Part shown: piece by piece, positions 7,454-14,487 of the stretch | Position numbering within the stretch: the stretch's first letter is position 1 | Layout: each line of letters starts with the position of its first letter | DNA from: an uncultured Oscillospiraceae bacterium | Lineage (GTDB): Bacteria; Bacillota; Clostridia; Oscillospirales; Oscillospiraceae | Length of the DNA stretch: 51,641 nt | Reading direction: 5' to 3' | Assembly: GCA_934589225.1 (NCBI GenBank) | Contig: CAKTNS010000017.1 | Span: 1 to 51,641, forward strand | Made by a program: the position numbers and the translations under genes | The notes under the pieces: model-generated | What the model was told of the DNA's origin: nothing | Seen by the model: only the letters and a program-made list of their open reading frames with translations | Databases searched by the model: none

Positions 7454-8653
7454 TTATTCTGCCTGGATATTCGCAAACAGTTTTGTTCCGTCTTCCAGCA
7501 AAATGTAATCAAGCTGATTCAGAATAATGGGTGATTCGGCAGTCAGAGCGGTCGGTTCCATTCCGGCCGCATTTAGTTTAATGCGGCTGCCATCTTTCAT
7601 AATGGCGTAGATTCCATGGCCTGCATCCTCTGATAATGTGGGAGAAAAAGCGGCTGCCCCCGGATTTGGAGCATAGGTGATCCGCGCGCCAAAGGGCGTC
7701 ACCCGAAAAGAGGTGATCTGCATTTCCTCTTGTGACTCGGTGGTATCCCATTGCTTTTCATCCGCATAGCGCAGGACTTTGGTTTGCACGAAAATGGGCT
7801 GGTTGACAAGCTCTATAAACTGGTTATCAGGGGTGAAGGTGACATCAAAATTCCATTCCTCATCCGTGAGAATATCGGATAAAAACAGCCCGGCAGCCTC
7901 CTCACCGTCAATGAAGTATTCCTGTCCGGCGTATTTTTTATCTATTTCCTGCGCTAAAGCCGTATTCTCGTATTCCAGCGTCAAGCCCATCAGGCGGATT
8001 CGGAAGGAAATATCCTTTCCAAAGGGGTCTTCCAGCAGCATGGGTTTACTGGAATCCAATTTTTCACAGCTGATGGTCAGGCAGAAGAGAATGGTGTTGG
8101 CCTTTCCGTCTCCGTCCGAATGCCAGGTACCGTGCTCATTATAACAGTAATTTTTCTGGGGATCGACGGTTCCGATGGATGCAACCACATAGGAGTAGCC
8201 TGCCTTGCGGCTGGCACTGTAATTCCCCATGGAAAGGCGCTTATTTCCTTGTGTGGGGGAATGCAGGTATTGTTCCAGATTTATGCTTTCGGGAGCGGTG
8301 ATCCGGAAAACCAGATAGCTTGTTTGCCCATCAGAAATGGTGGATTTCAGGTCAATGGTCCAATCATCCATGGTCTGGGCCTGCTCCATGGGCTGCTCGT
8401 TATTTTGAATGTATTCTATCTGTTCATCGGACAGCGGTTGTTCGCTGCGGGCCGTGAATACCATCTGGAGCCAACCGTTTGCGTAGGCCACGGCGCACCC
8501 AACAAGCAGCAGCGTCAGGGCAATGATGGCAGCCATCAGGCAAATCCGCTTTACCGGAAGCCCTGCTCTATTTCGGACATCCCGCCCCTCTATAGATTCC
8601 AGAAGCTCGGGGTCAACGCCGGTCAATTCCTTGAAAAGCTGAAAAGAAGTCAT
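7454..8653 (-). CDS. Membrane-anchored DUF4179-like anti-sigma partner (cassette 1)
   Basis: A 399-residue protein with a short cytoplasmic N-terminus (about 35 residues), one membrane segment (about 36-58, ending in LLLVGCAVAYA) and a large extracytoplasmic domain ending with DYILLEDGTKL. This layout and its coupling to a sigma gene by an ATGA overlap are typical of the DUF4179 group in Clostridia, which are inferred to hold their sigma factor inactive until a signal reaches the outer domain. The start ATG at 8653 follows AAAGGAGGG. It shares the LVGC transmembrane cysteine and the C-terminal DYIL..DGTKL signature with the product at 26812-28581. The signal is unknown. Confidence 0.78.
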   Translation of the reverse strand: MTSFQLFKELTGVDPELLESIEGRDVRNRAGLPVKRICLMAAIIALTLLLVGCAVAYANGWLQMVFTARSEQPLSDEQIEYIQNNEQPMEQAQTMDDWTIDLKSTISDGQTSYLVFRITAPESINLEQYLHSPTQGNKRLSMGNYSASRKAGYSYVVASIGTVDPQKNYCYNEHGTWHSDGDGKANTILFCLTISCEKLDSSKPMLLEDPFGKDISFRIRLMGLTLEYENTALAQEIDKKYAGQEYFIDGEEAAGLFLSDILTDEEWNFDVTFTPDNQFIELVNQPIFVQTKVLRYADEKQWDTTESQEEMQITSFRVTPFGARITYAPNPGAAAFSPTLSEDAGHGIYAIMKDGSRIKLNAAGMEPTALTAESPIILNQLDYILLEDGTKLFANIQAE

Positions 8654-9207
8654 TGAAATCCCTCCTTTTGAAGCATATCCGCTAATTTCTTTCTGGTCCG
8701 TTGCAGAATGTACTTTACTTGATTGGAAGACAGCCCCATTTTTTGGGCAACCTCTTCCTTGGTGAGCGCATGGTAATACCGGAACAAAAAGACGGCGCGT
8801 TCCCGCTCCGGCAGCCCACGGAGAAAGCGGTTCAGCGCGGCCCGGAGCTCCTTGCGCAGCAGCTCCGTTTCCGGGCTTTCGCTTCCTGCCACGCATTCTG
8901 CCAGTTCCTCCAGCAGCAGCTGGGTTTCCCCGCCGCCCCGCTTTTGGGCGGTGTTTCTGCGCCAGCGGTCAATGGAAAGATTCCGGGTCAGCTTCCCCAG
9001 AAAGGTGGAAAACCGCTGGGGCCTCCTGGGCGGGATCAGCTTCCAGGCGGAATAGTAGGTGTCGTTGACGCTTTCCTCCGCGTCTGCCGGATCGGATAGA
9101 ATGTGGATCGCAATTTTGTAGCAATAGGGCCCGTATTTTCGGTCCGTTTCCCGGATCGCCAGTTCGGACCGGTCAAAATACAGGTCAAGAATCTCCTTGT
9201 CATCCAT
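8650..9207 (-). CDS. ECF-like RNA polymerase sigma factor (cassette 1)
   Basis: A 185-residue sigma-70-family protein with region 2 (DAEESVNDTYYSAWKLIPP, then LGKLTRNLSIDRWRR) and a region 4 helix-turn-helix (ALTKEEVAQKMGLSSNQVKYIL). It would direct RNA polymerase to a small regulon controlled by the downstream membrane partner. ATG at 9207 is preceded by AAAGGAGG; a longer open frame upstream has no protein-like content. The TATAAGGGTAAAGA element upstream is shared with the paralogous cassette at 26.2 kb, which suggests autoregulation. Confidence 0.9.
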   Translation of the reverse strand: MDDKEILDLYFDRSELAIRETDRKYGPYCYKIAIHILSDPADAEESVNDTYYSAWKLIPPRRPQRFSTFLGKLTRNLSIDRWRRNTAQKRGGGETQLLLEELAECVAGSESPETELLRKELRAALNRFLRGLPERERAVFLFRYYHALTKEEVAQKMGLSSNQVKYILQRTRKKLADMLQKEGFQ

Positions 9208-9226
9208 ATATCTGCCTCCTTTTGTA

Positions 9227-9240
9227 TCTTTACCCTTATA
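9227..9240 (-). promoter_or_regulatory. Candidate autoregulatory promoter element of sigma cassette 1
   Basis: TATAAGGGTAAAGA on the minus strand, 19 nt ahead of the sigma gene. The same element with two changes (TATAAGAGTGAAGA) lies 23 nt ahead of the second sigma gene. No matching -35 at a fixed distance is apparent. Confidence 0.5.
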
Positions 9241-9488
9241 CACGGAGAAAAAGCGGCGGTGGAAAAAGAATTTCTGCATTTGTGCGTATATTTTATCACC
9301 AAGGAGAGACATCCGCAAGGCACGCCAAAAAACACAGAAGGGTGTGCGGAGCGCACCGTCCGGCGGAGGCCATAGCCGGGACCGGATGACGATGGAGCAT
9401 CGCCGCCGCATTTGCTGCGTGGGAGGACAACAACGGAATTTGGCATAGTATACGATTATAGCGGCTGATTCTTGTGGATAATGCCCAT
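9241..9488. other. Intergenic stretch between divergent genes
   Basis: Together with the adjoining promoter elements this makes 333 gene-free bases. Apart from the divergent promoter elements I see no gene, RNA or repeat of the dispersed families found elsewhere; a small GTGCGGAGCGCAC dyad occurs near 9342. Confidence 0.5.
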
Positions 9489-9517
9489 TTGCCCCGGCGG
9501 CGGTAGTGTGGTATCCT
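9489..9517 (+). promoter_or_regulatory. Promoter of the 74-residue protein
   Basis: -35 TTGCCC (9489-9494) and -10 TATCCT (9512-9517) with a 17-bp spacer, 23 nt ahead of the start codon. Confidence 0.5.
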
Positions 9518-9540
9518 AAAAGAAAAAAGGAGCGTTTGCG

Positions 9541-9765
9541 ATGAAGGAATACGAAATTCTCATTGAAACCATCAACCCCTGTGCCGGGGAGGCCCGTGCC
9601 AATAAGAAAATTGTGGAGGCGGAATGCGAAAGCCCGGAGGCCTATGTGAAGGCCAATGCCCCCTTCCCCGTCATGGACCGGGTGCAGACCCCCACGGGAG
9701 ACACCCTGATCATCACCGGTGACGGCAAGGGCAACATGGTCCGCTACACCTTTACGGAGTTTTAA
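9541..9765 (+). CDS. Small hypothetical protein, 74 residues
   Basis: A compact acidic protein (MKEYEILIET at the start, MVRYTFTEF at the end) with no signal peptide, membrane segment or cysteine pair beyond two isolated cysteines. It has its own promoter, a GGAG ribosome binding site and a terminator, so it is probably a genuine monocistronic gene. I do not recognise the family. The alternating beta-rich pattern suggests a single small domain; no function is proposed. Confidence 0.72.
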   Translation: MKEYEILIETINPCAGEARANKKIVEAECESPEAYVKANAPFPVMDRVQTPTGDTLIITGDGKGNMVRYTFTEF

Positions 9766-9770
9766 AGGAA

Positions 9771-9804
9771 GGAGCCGCTCCTGTTTTGGGGCGGCCCTCT
9801 TTTT
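9771..9804 (+). terminator. Probable terminator of the small gene
   Basis: GCCGCTCC (9774-9781) pairs with GGGGCGGC (9788-9795) with one G-U pair, then CCTCTTTTTT. Confidence 0.6.
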
Positions 9805-9871
9805 TGACATAACTGCACGAAAGTTTCTTTTCAACAACGTTCAAAAAACAGTAGATTTATGGAAACAAAAA

Positions 9872-9880
9872 TGATACAAT
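9872..9880 (+). promoter_or_regulatory. Extended -10 promoter of the GtrII-like gene
   Basis: TGATACAAT gives an extended -10 (TG at 9872-9873, TACAAT at 9875-9880) about 55 nt before the start codon. The -35 region is weak. A TTGACA at 9804-9809 has no good -10 at the right distance. Confidence 0.4.
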
Positions 9881-9935
9881 GAGGCAATGAAGTCAATTTC
9901 ATCAGAGCGTCCTTAGGAATCGGAAGGAGTGCTGT

Positions 9936-11528
9936 ATGGCGATGGTGCGCATCCATAAAGAGACATTCAAGCGGAGCTTCTTATATACCTTTCTCCTGGG
10001 CCTTCTGGCCCATGGGTATGGTTTTTTGCATTTTCAGCCCTCCCATGATTCCCTTGCGGAGGTGGTTTCGAATGCCGCCAACTGGAAGTGTAAAATACAG
10101 GCGGGCCGGTTTTTAAAGCCTCTGTATGATTTGGTGTTGGGAAGGTTCACAAGCTTTCCTTGGATCAATGGGCTCATGGCGCTGGTGTTTCTGGCACTGG
10201 CCGGGTATTTTGTGGCGGAAATGCTGGACCTCCGGAAAAAAGGACAGATCGCCCTGGTTTGCGGCATTCTGACGACAAATGTTACCGTAACGGCCATCTC
10301 CGCAACCTATACCCAGGATTTTGGCGCGGATATGTGCGCCCTGGCTCTGGCCATGCTGGCCGGCTTCCTCTGGAAAGAGATCACCGGGTCTGACCGCAAA
10401 GTCATGAAAAGGACTGCCGCGCTCTGCCTGGCCGCTATGGCTGTCTGTCTTGCCGCGTCGATGGCGCTGTATCAGGCCTTCGTCTTTTCCTTTGTGACCA
10501 TGGTCATGGCGGTGTCCGTTTTCAGGTGCCTGGAATATCCCCAAATGTCTCTAAAAAAGATCTGGGCCGCCGACTTTTTTGCGGCGGGGGCGGCAATACT
10601 GGGTGGCTTGATGTACTTTGCAGGCTTGAAGGTCGTCACATTGGTCACCGGTGTTTCCCTTCATCAGAACAATTATAACAGCGTATCCAATGCCTGGACC
10701 AATCGGGAGCCCGTGGGAGAGCGGCTGGTCGGCTGCCTGGAGCAGCTGTGGAAGGCCTTTGCGGAAACGCCCGGCTATGTCTATCCGGCGGCGCTGCCCC
10801 GGATCATCAGTCTGCTGCTGCTGACGGTGACGGCCCTGTGCCTGGGGGCGGGCATTGTCCGGCTGGCAAAAAAGGAGCACCCGGTCGGCGTGATCATGAC
10901 GCTTCTTGTTTTGACGGCCCTGCTGCCCTTTGCCATGAACGGCGTGCGGCTGCTCAATACCAGTGTCCATGTGCTCATGACCTATTCCTATTGGCTGGCC
11001 TATGTGTTCGTTTTTCGCCTGGCTATTGGGCTTTCGGAGACAGAAAAGAGCAAACCTTCCAAATGGGCAGAGCGCCTGACGGCGGGGTTGCTGTGCGGCA
11101 TTGTGCTGATGAATATTCAAACCGCCAACGCCGGTTATGTGAAAAAAGCGACGGAGCAGCAGGCCACCCTATCCGTTATGACCCGGGTCGTTGACCGGAT
11201 GGAAAGCACGGAGGGCTACGAGCCCGGCATCACCCCGGTGGTCTTCCTGGGCACTCCGGCGGACTACCTGAAAACCTTTGAACCCTTTGAGGAAATCGAA
11301 TCCATTGCCGGCCTCAACGCCAACGCCTCCGTCACCTACCTCCGGGCATACGCCATGTATTTCCAAATGATCATGCGGGTCAACGTAAACATCGTGTATG
11401 ATCTGTCGGATTTTGACCTGAACGAGGACACCTGCGGCAAAACCATGCCCTGTTTCCCGGCGGAGGACAGCATCCAAATGGTCAACGGCGTCATGATCGT
11501 CAAGTTTGGCGACTGGTTTCCAGAATAA
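9936..11528 (+). CDS. GtrII-like membrane glucosyltransferase-family protein
   Basis: A 530-residue polytopic membrane protein resembling the GtrII glucosyltransferase family (PF14264), whose members modify surface polysaccharides using lipid-linked sugar. The N-terminal FLYTFLLGLLAHGYGF, the HDSLAEV loop, the AGRFLKPLYD segment and about nine to eleven hydrophobic helices fit the family, and the last about 120 residues are extracytoplasmic. Clostridia members are rarely characterised, so substrate and acceptor are unknown. It stands alone, with its own promoter and a shared terminator, not in a polysaccharide cluster. ATG at 9936 follows CGGAAGGAG. Confidence 0.78.
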   Translation: MAMVRIHKETFKRSFLYTFLLGLLAHGYGFLHFQPSHDSLAEVVSNAANWKCKIQAGRFLKPLYDLVLGRFTSFPWINGLMALVFLALAGYFVAEMLDLRKKGQIALVCGILTTNVTVTAISATYTQDFGADMCALALAMLAGFLWKEITGSDRKVMKRTAALCLAAMAVCLAASMALYQAFVFSFVTMVMAVSVFRCLEYPQMSLKKIWAADFFAAGAAILGGLMYFAGLKVVTLVTGVSLHQNNYNSVSNAWTNREPVGERLVGCLEQLWKAFAETPGYVYPAALPRIISLLLLTVTALCLGAGIVRLAKKEHPVGVIMTLLVLTALLPFAMNGVRLLNTSVHVLMTYSYWLAYVFVFRLAIGLSETEKSKPSKWAERLTAGLLCGIVLMNIQTANAGYVKKATEQQATLSVMTRVVDRMESTEGYEPGITPVVFLGTPADYLKTFEPFEEIESIAGLNANASVTYLRAYAMYFQMIMRVNVNIVYDLSDFDLNEDTCGKTMPCFPAEDSIQMVNGVMIVKFGDWFPE

Positions 11529-11575
11529 AAAATCTGCCCCGGGGATGGGTCACCATCCTGACGGGGCAGATTTTT
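11527..11575. terminator. Bidirectional terminator between the convergent GtrII-like and pepF genes
   Basis: AAAAAATCTGCCCC pairs with GGGGCAGATTTTT, enclosing an inner GATGG/CCATC stem. A-tract on one side and U-tract on the other make it work on both strands. Confidence 0.9.
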
Positions 11576-11587
11576 ATTGAAGAGGAT

Positions 11588-13339
11588 TTACTGCTTCTGT
11601 GCCAGTTCGCAGAACAGGTCGATCTGTTTGGCGGCGATTTCCAAAGCGCCCCGCCAGAAGGACTTGTCGGTCAGGTCGATGCCCGCGACCTTGGCGGTGT
11701 CCTCCGCGGAGGAGACGGTGGTGGCGGCCAGGAGTTTTTTGTACTTGGGGACGAAGGCGGGGCCTTCGGTCTCGTACTGGACGTAGAGGCCCCGGGCGAA
11801 GAGGGCGCCGAAGGCGTAGGGGAAGTTATAGAAGGTGGAGCCGTAGTAGTGGCTCTTGCACACCCACATGTAGGGGTGCAGGAATTGATGGTCCAGGCCG
11901 TCGCCGTAGCTGGCCTTCTGGGCCCGGAGCATGATGTCGCAAAGGGTCTCGGCGTTCAGGAATTCCTGCTCCCGGCGGGCGAAGACCTCGGTCTCGAAGC
12001 GGTAGCGGGAGTAAATGTCGCAGATGACCTGGGTCAGGTCGGACAGCTGAGCTTCGATGAGGCACAGCTTCTCCCGGTCGTTTTCTGCGCCCGCAATGGC
12101 GGAGGCCATGACCACGCATTCATTGAAGGTGGAGGCGGTTTCCGCCAGAGGCATGGAGTAGTCCTTATTGAGGGGCCGGTGGCTGCGGAGGTTCCGGTTG
12201 TGGAAGGCGTGGCCCAGCTCGTGGGCCAGGGTGACCACATCTCCCATCTGGCCGTCAAAATTGGTCAGGATGCGGCTTTCCCCGATGGAATCCACTCCGG
12301 CGCAGAACGCGCCGCCGGCCTTGCCGTCTCTGGGGAAGAAATCGATCCAGCTTTCCTCAAAGGCCTGGGCAATCATCTGGGCCTCGTCGCTGTCAAACCG
12401 GGAGAACAGGTCCACCAGATAGTCCCGGGCTTGCTGGGTGGTAAAGGTACGGGAGGCCTCGCCTACGGGAGCGAAGAGATCGTACCAGGGAAGACCGTTT
12501 TCGTGGCCCAGCAGCTGGCCCTTGACCTTCAGGTACTGCCAGAACTTGGGCAGGTATTCGTCCATGGCCTCCAGCATGGCATCCAGGGTCTCCCGGCGCA
12601 GATCCGCCCCCTCCAGGGTCATGGCCAGAGGGGAGGCATAGCCCCGGAGCTGGGCCATGGTGATGGTTTTCAGCTTCAGGGAATTGAGGGCGAAGGCCAC
12701 CGGGTCCTGGATGGCCTTGTAGCAGCCCAGCTCTGCCTCATAGGCACTTTTGCGGACCTTGGCATCGGAGGAATAGGCCAGATTCCGGATGGAGGACAGG
12801 TTGGTGGTGGTGTCGCCGTATTGGACGGCCACGGTGCTGGTCAGGTGCTGGTGAAGCTCTGCCCAGGCATCGGACCGGGAGAGCTTGGCCACCACTTCTT
12901 CCCCAATGCCGGGAAGTTGGTGGACACGGTTTTTGTGGATGCGGCCAAGCAGATACCGGTATTCCCCCAGCAGGGGGCTGGCCTGCTCCAGCTCCTCCAG
13001 GTTCTCCAGGCTCCCAATCCACTGACGGATGGCAGCCAGAGGGGCAGCGGCCTCGGCATCCAGGGCCAGGACTCTGCCAAAGGCGGACATGGCCTCATTG
13101 TCCCGGGTGTTGGCGGACTGCCGCAGCTCCGCGTAAGTCGCCAACTTTTGCAGAAGCTGGGTAAAGCGCTCTTCCAGCCCCAGGGCCTCTTCCAAGGCTT
13201 CCTTCCGGTCCTGCCTGGGAAGCCCGGCGGCAAAGGCAGCCAGACGTTCGGTGCATTCCTTGGCCGCCGCCAGATCGGCGGCAAATTCCGGGGCATCAAA
13301 GCCGGTGTAAATGGGGTCTAAGTCCCAACGCTCATTCAT
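11588..13339 (-). CDS. pepF: Oligoendopeptidase F (M3 family zinc metallopeptidase)
   Basis: A 583-residue cytoplasmic M3B peptidase that cleaves short peptides. The catalytic zinc motif HELGH is at 373-377, followed about 30 residues later by the ETASTFNE segment that supplies the third zinc ligand. The C-terminal PHMWVCKSHYY-like region (HPYMWVCKSHYY) with its histidine and tyrosines matches PepF. The length is normal. The ATG at 13339 is preceded by AAGGAGG and a good promoter. It shares a terminator with the convergent GtrII-like gene. Confidence 0.95.
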   Translation of the reverse strand: MNERWDLDPIYTGFDAPEFAADLAAAKECTERLAAFAAGLPRQDRKEALEEALGLEERFTQLLQKLATYAELRQSANTRDNEAMSAFGRVLALDAEAAAPLAAIRQWIGSLENLEELEQASPLLGEYRYLLGRIHKNRVHQLPGIGEEVVAKLSRSDAWAELHQHLTSTVAVQYGDTTTNLSSIRNLAYSSDAKVRKSAYEAELGCYKAIQDPVAFALNSLKLKTITMAQLRGYASPLAMTLEGADLRRETLDAMLEAMDEYLPKFWQYLKVKGQLLGHENGLPWYDLFAPVGEASRTFTTQQARDYLVDLFSRFDSDEAQMIAQAFEESWIDFFPRDGKAGGAFCAGVDSIGESRILTNFDGQMGDVVTLAHELGHAFHNRNLRSHRPLNKDYSMPLAETASTFNECVVMASAIAGAENDREKLCLIEAQLSDLTQVICDIYSRYRFETEVFARREQEFLNAETLCDIMLRAQKASYGDGLDHQFLHPYMWVCKSHYYGSTFYNFPYAFGALFARGLYVQYETEGPAFVPKYKKLLAATTVSSAEDTAKVAGIDLTDKSFWRGALEIAAKQIDLFCELAQKQ

Positions 13340-13374
13340 GGTGGTTCCTCCTTACAAAGGTTTGTGGTGTGTTT

Positions 13375-13403
13375 ATTATACCGAAGGTCGGAACAAAGCG
13401 CAA
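13375..13403 (-). promoter_or_regulatory. pepF promoter
   Basis: Minus-strand -35 TTGCGC (13403-13398) and -10 TATAAT (13380-13375) with a 17-bp spacer, 35 nt upstream of the start codon. Confidence 0.75.
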
Positions 13404-13410
13404 GGGGGAA

Positions 13411-14382
13411 TGAGGCGCGGTACCACGTTCCACATTGTAGGAACAATGGGCGCAAAGGTGTTGCGCATGTAGGGGCGGCTATTAGCCGCCCGCCACGTTG
13501 CAATTACAACCTGTGCGGTTGAATGGTACTACGCAATGTAGCGGCGATGATTCATCGCCAAGCAACGTTCCGAATATAACCCGTGTGGACGAACGGTACC
13601 ACCTTCCAGCGAAACCGTAGGGGACGGCCTGTGTGCCGTTCCGGGGGCGCTGCGGATAGAATCCGTGCGGTTGAACGGGACAACGCCCAAAACCTTCCCC
13701 TTCGGGGAAGGGGGACCGCCATAGGCGGTGGATGAGGTGCGGTACCACGTTCCGCATTGTAGGAACAATGGGCGCAGAGGTAGAAACAAATCGAAAAAGC
13801 ACCCTTGGCTCTCCCTCTGGGAGAGCTGGCTCGGCGCAGCCGAGACTGAGAGGGCCTTGTGGCGTTTCTTTTGCCTGATAACGTCCATTGAAATCCTCAA
13901 CGTTGACCCTCTCCGTCCTCGCTGCGCTCGGCCACCTCTCCCATAGGGAGAGGCAAGAGGTTACGTTTCTACGGATTCGCCTACAGTTCCTAGAGTGTTT
14001 CACGCTGCCCCGCGGCCCTTGTATCAGGCTCGGCCTCGGGCGAGCCAGCTTCCCCCGAGGGAAGCTTTTGTACCGTATCGGGCGGCATACCGCTTCATTC
14101 TTACGTCGTGATAACCGGAAGGTTTCCGGAACGGCACACAGGCCGTTCCCTACGGTTTCGCTGATGGGCGGTTCCGTTCAACCGCACAGGTTATAGTCGA
14201 AACGTGGCGGGCGGCAGATTGCCGCCCCTACGGACATATCGATAGGTGGTACCGTTCAACCACACGGGTTGTATTTGCAACGATTTGTGGCGATGGATCA
14301 TCGCCGCTACATTGCGTGGTACCGTTCAACCAAACAGGTTATAGTTGCAACGTGGCGGGCGGCTAATAGCCGCCCCTACACA
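13411..14382. repeat. Cluster of palindromic dispersed repeats, arranged as a large inverted array
   Basis: About 970 bp without a credible gene. Unit A (starting GTAGGGGCGGCTATTAGCC) is at 13469-13529 (+), and inverted at 14321-14382 and, in variant form, at 14171-14233. Unit B (GTAGCGGCGATGATTCATCG) is at 13533-13600 (+) and inverted at 14249-14318. Unit C (GCGAAACCGTAGGG) is at 13608-13681 (+) and inverted at 14122-14162. A 49-bp direct repeat (13411-13459 and 13733-13781) differs at three positions. Between them are short hairpins around 13694, 13804, 13907 and 14046. Units A, B and C recur at 22.5-22.7 kb. Confidence 0.85.
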
Positions 14383-14423
14383 GTTTTGTCCAATGGTCGC
14401 TTATTTCGCTGGGCTTCCGCCGG

Positions 14424-14452
14424 TTGACAAGGGGGTGGCGGTGTGCTATAAA
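14424..14452 (+). promoter_or_regulatory. Promoter of the ABC exporter operon
   Basis: -35 TTGACA (14424-14429), 17-bp spacer, -10 TATAAA (14447-14452); start codon 36 nt downstream. Confidence 0.75.
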
Positions 14453-14487
14453 CGGGATAACGTGACATGGAATGCGGGGGACCAAAA

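Noticed and set aside
8650..9837. Extending sigma cassette 1 to a 395-residue protein
   Set aside because: The added 210 residues cover the promoter and the small gene on the other strand; the ATG at 9207 has a strong ribosome binding site and gives a normal-length sigma factor.
11849..13321. A long reading frame antisense to pepF (about 490 codons)
   Set aside because: It mirrors a GC-rich real gene, is rich in Gly, His and Gln, and has no start signals; pepF on the other strand has intact catalytic motifs.
13411..14382. CRISPR array
   Set aside because: Repeats are palindromic, of several kinds, irregularly spaced and on both strands; there are no uniform repeats with unique spacers and no cas genes.
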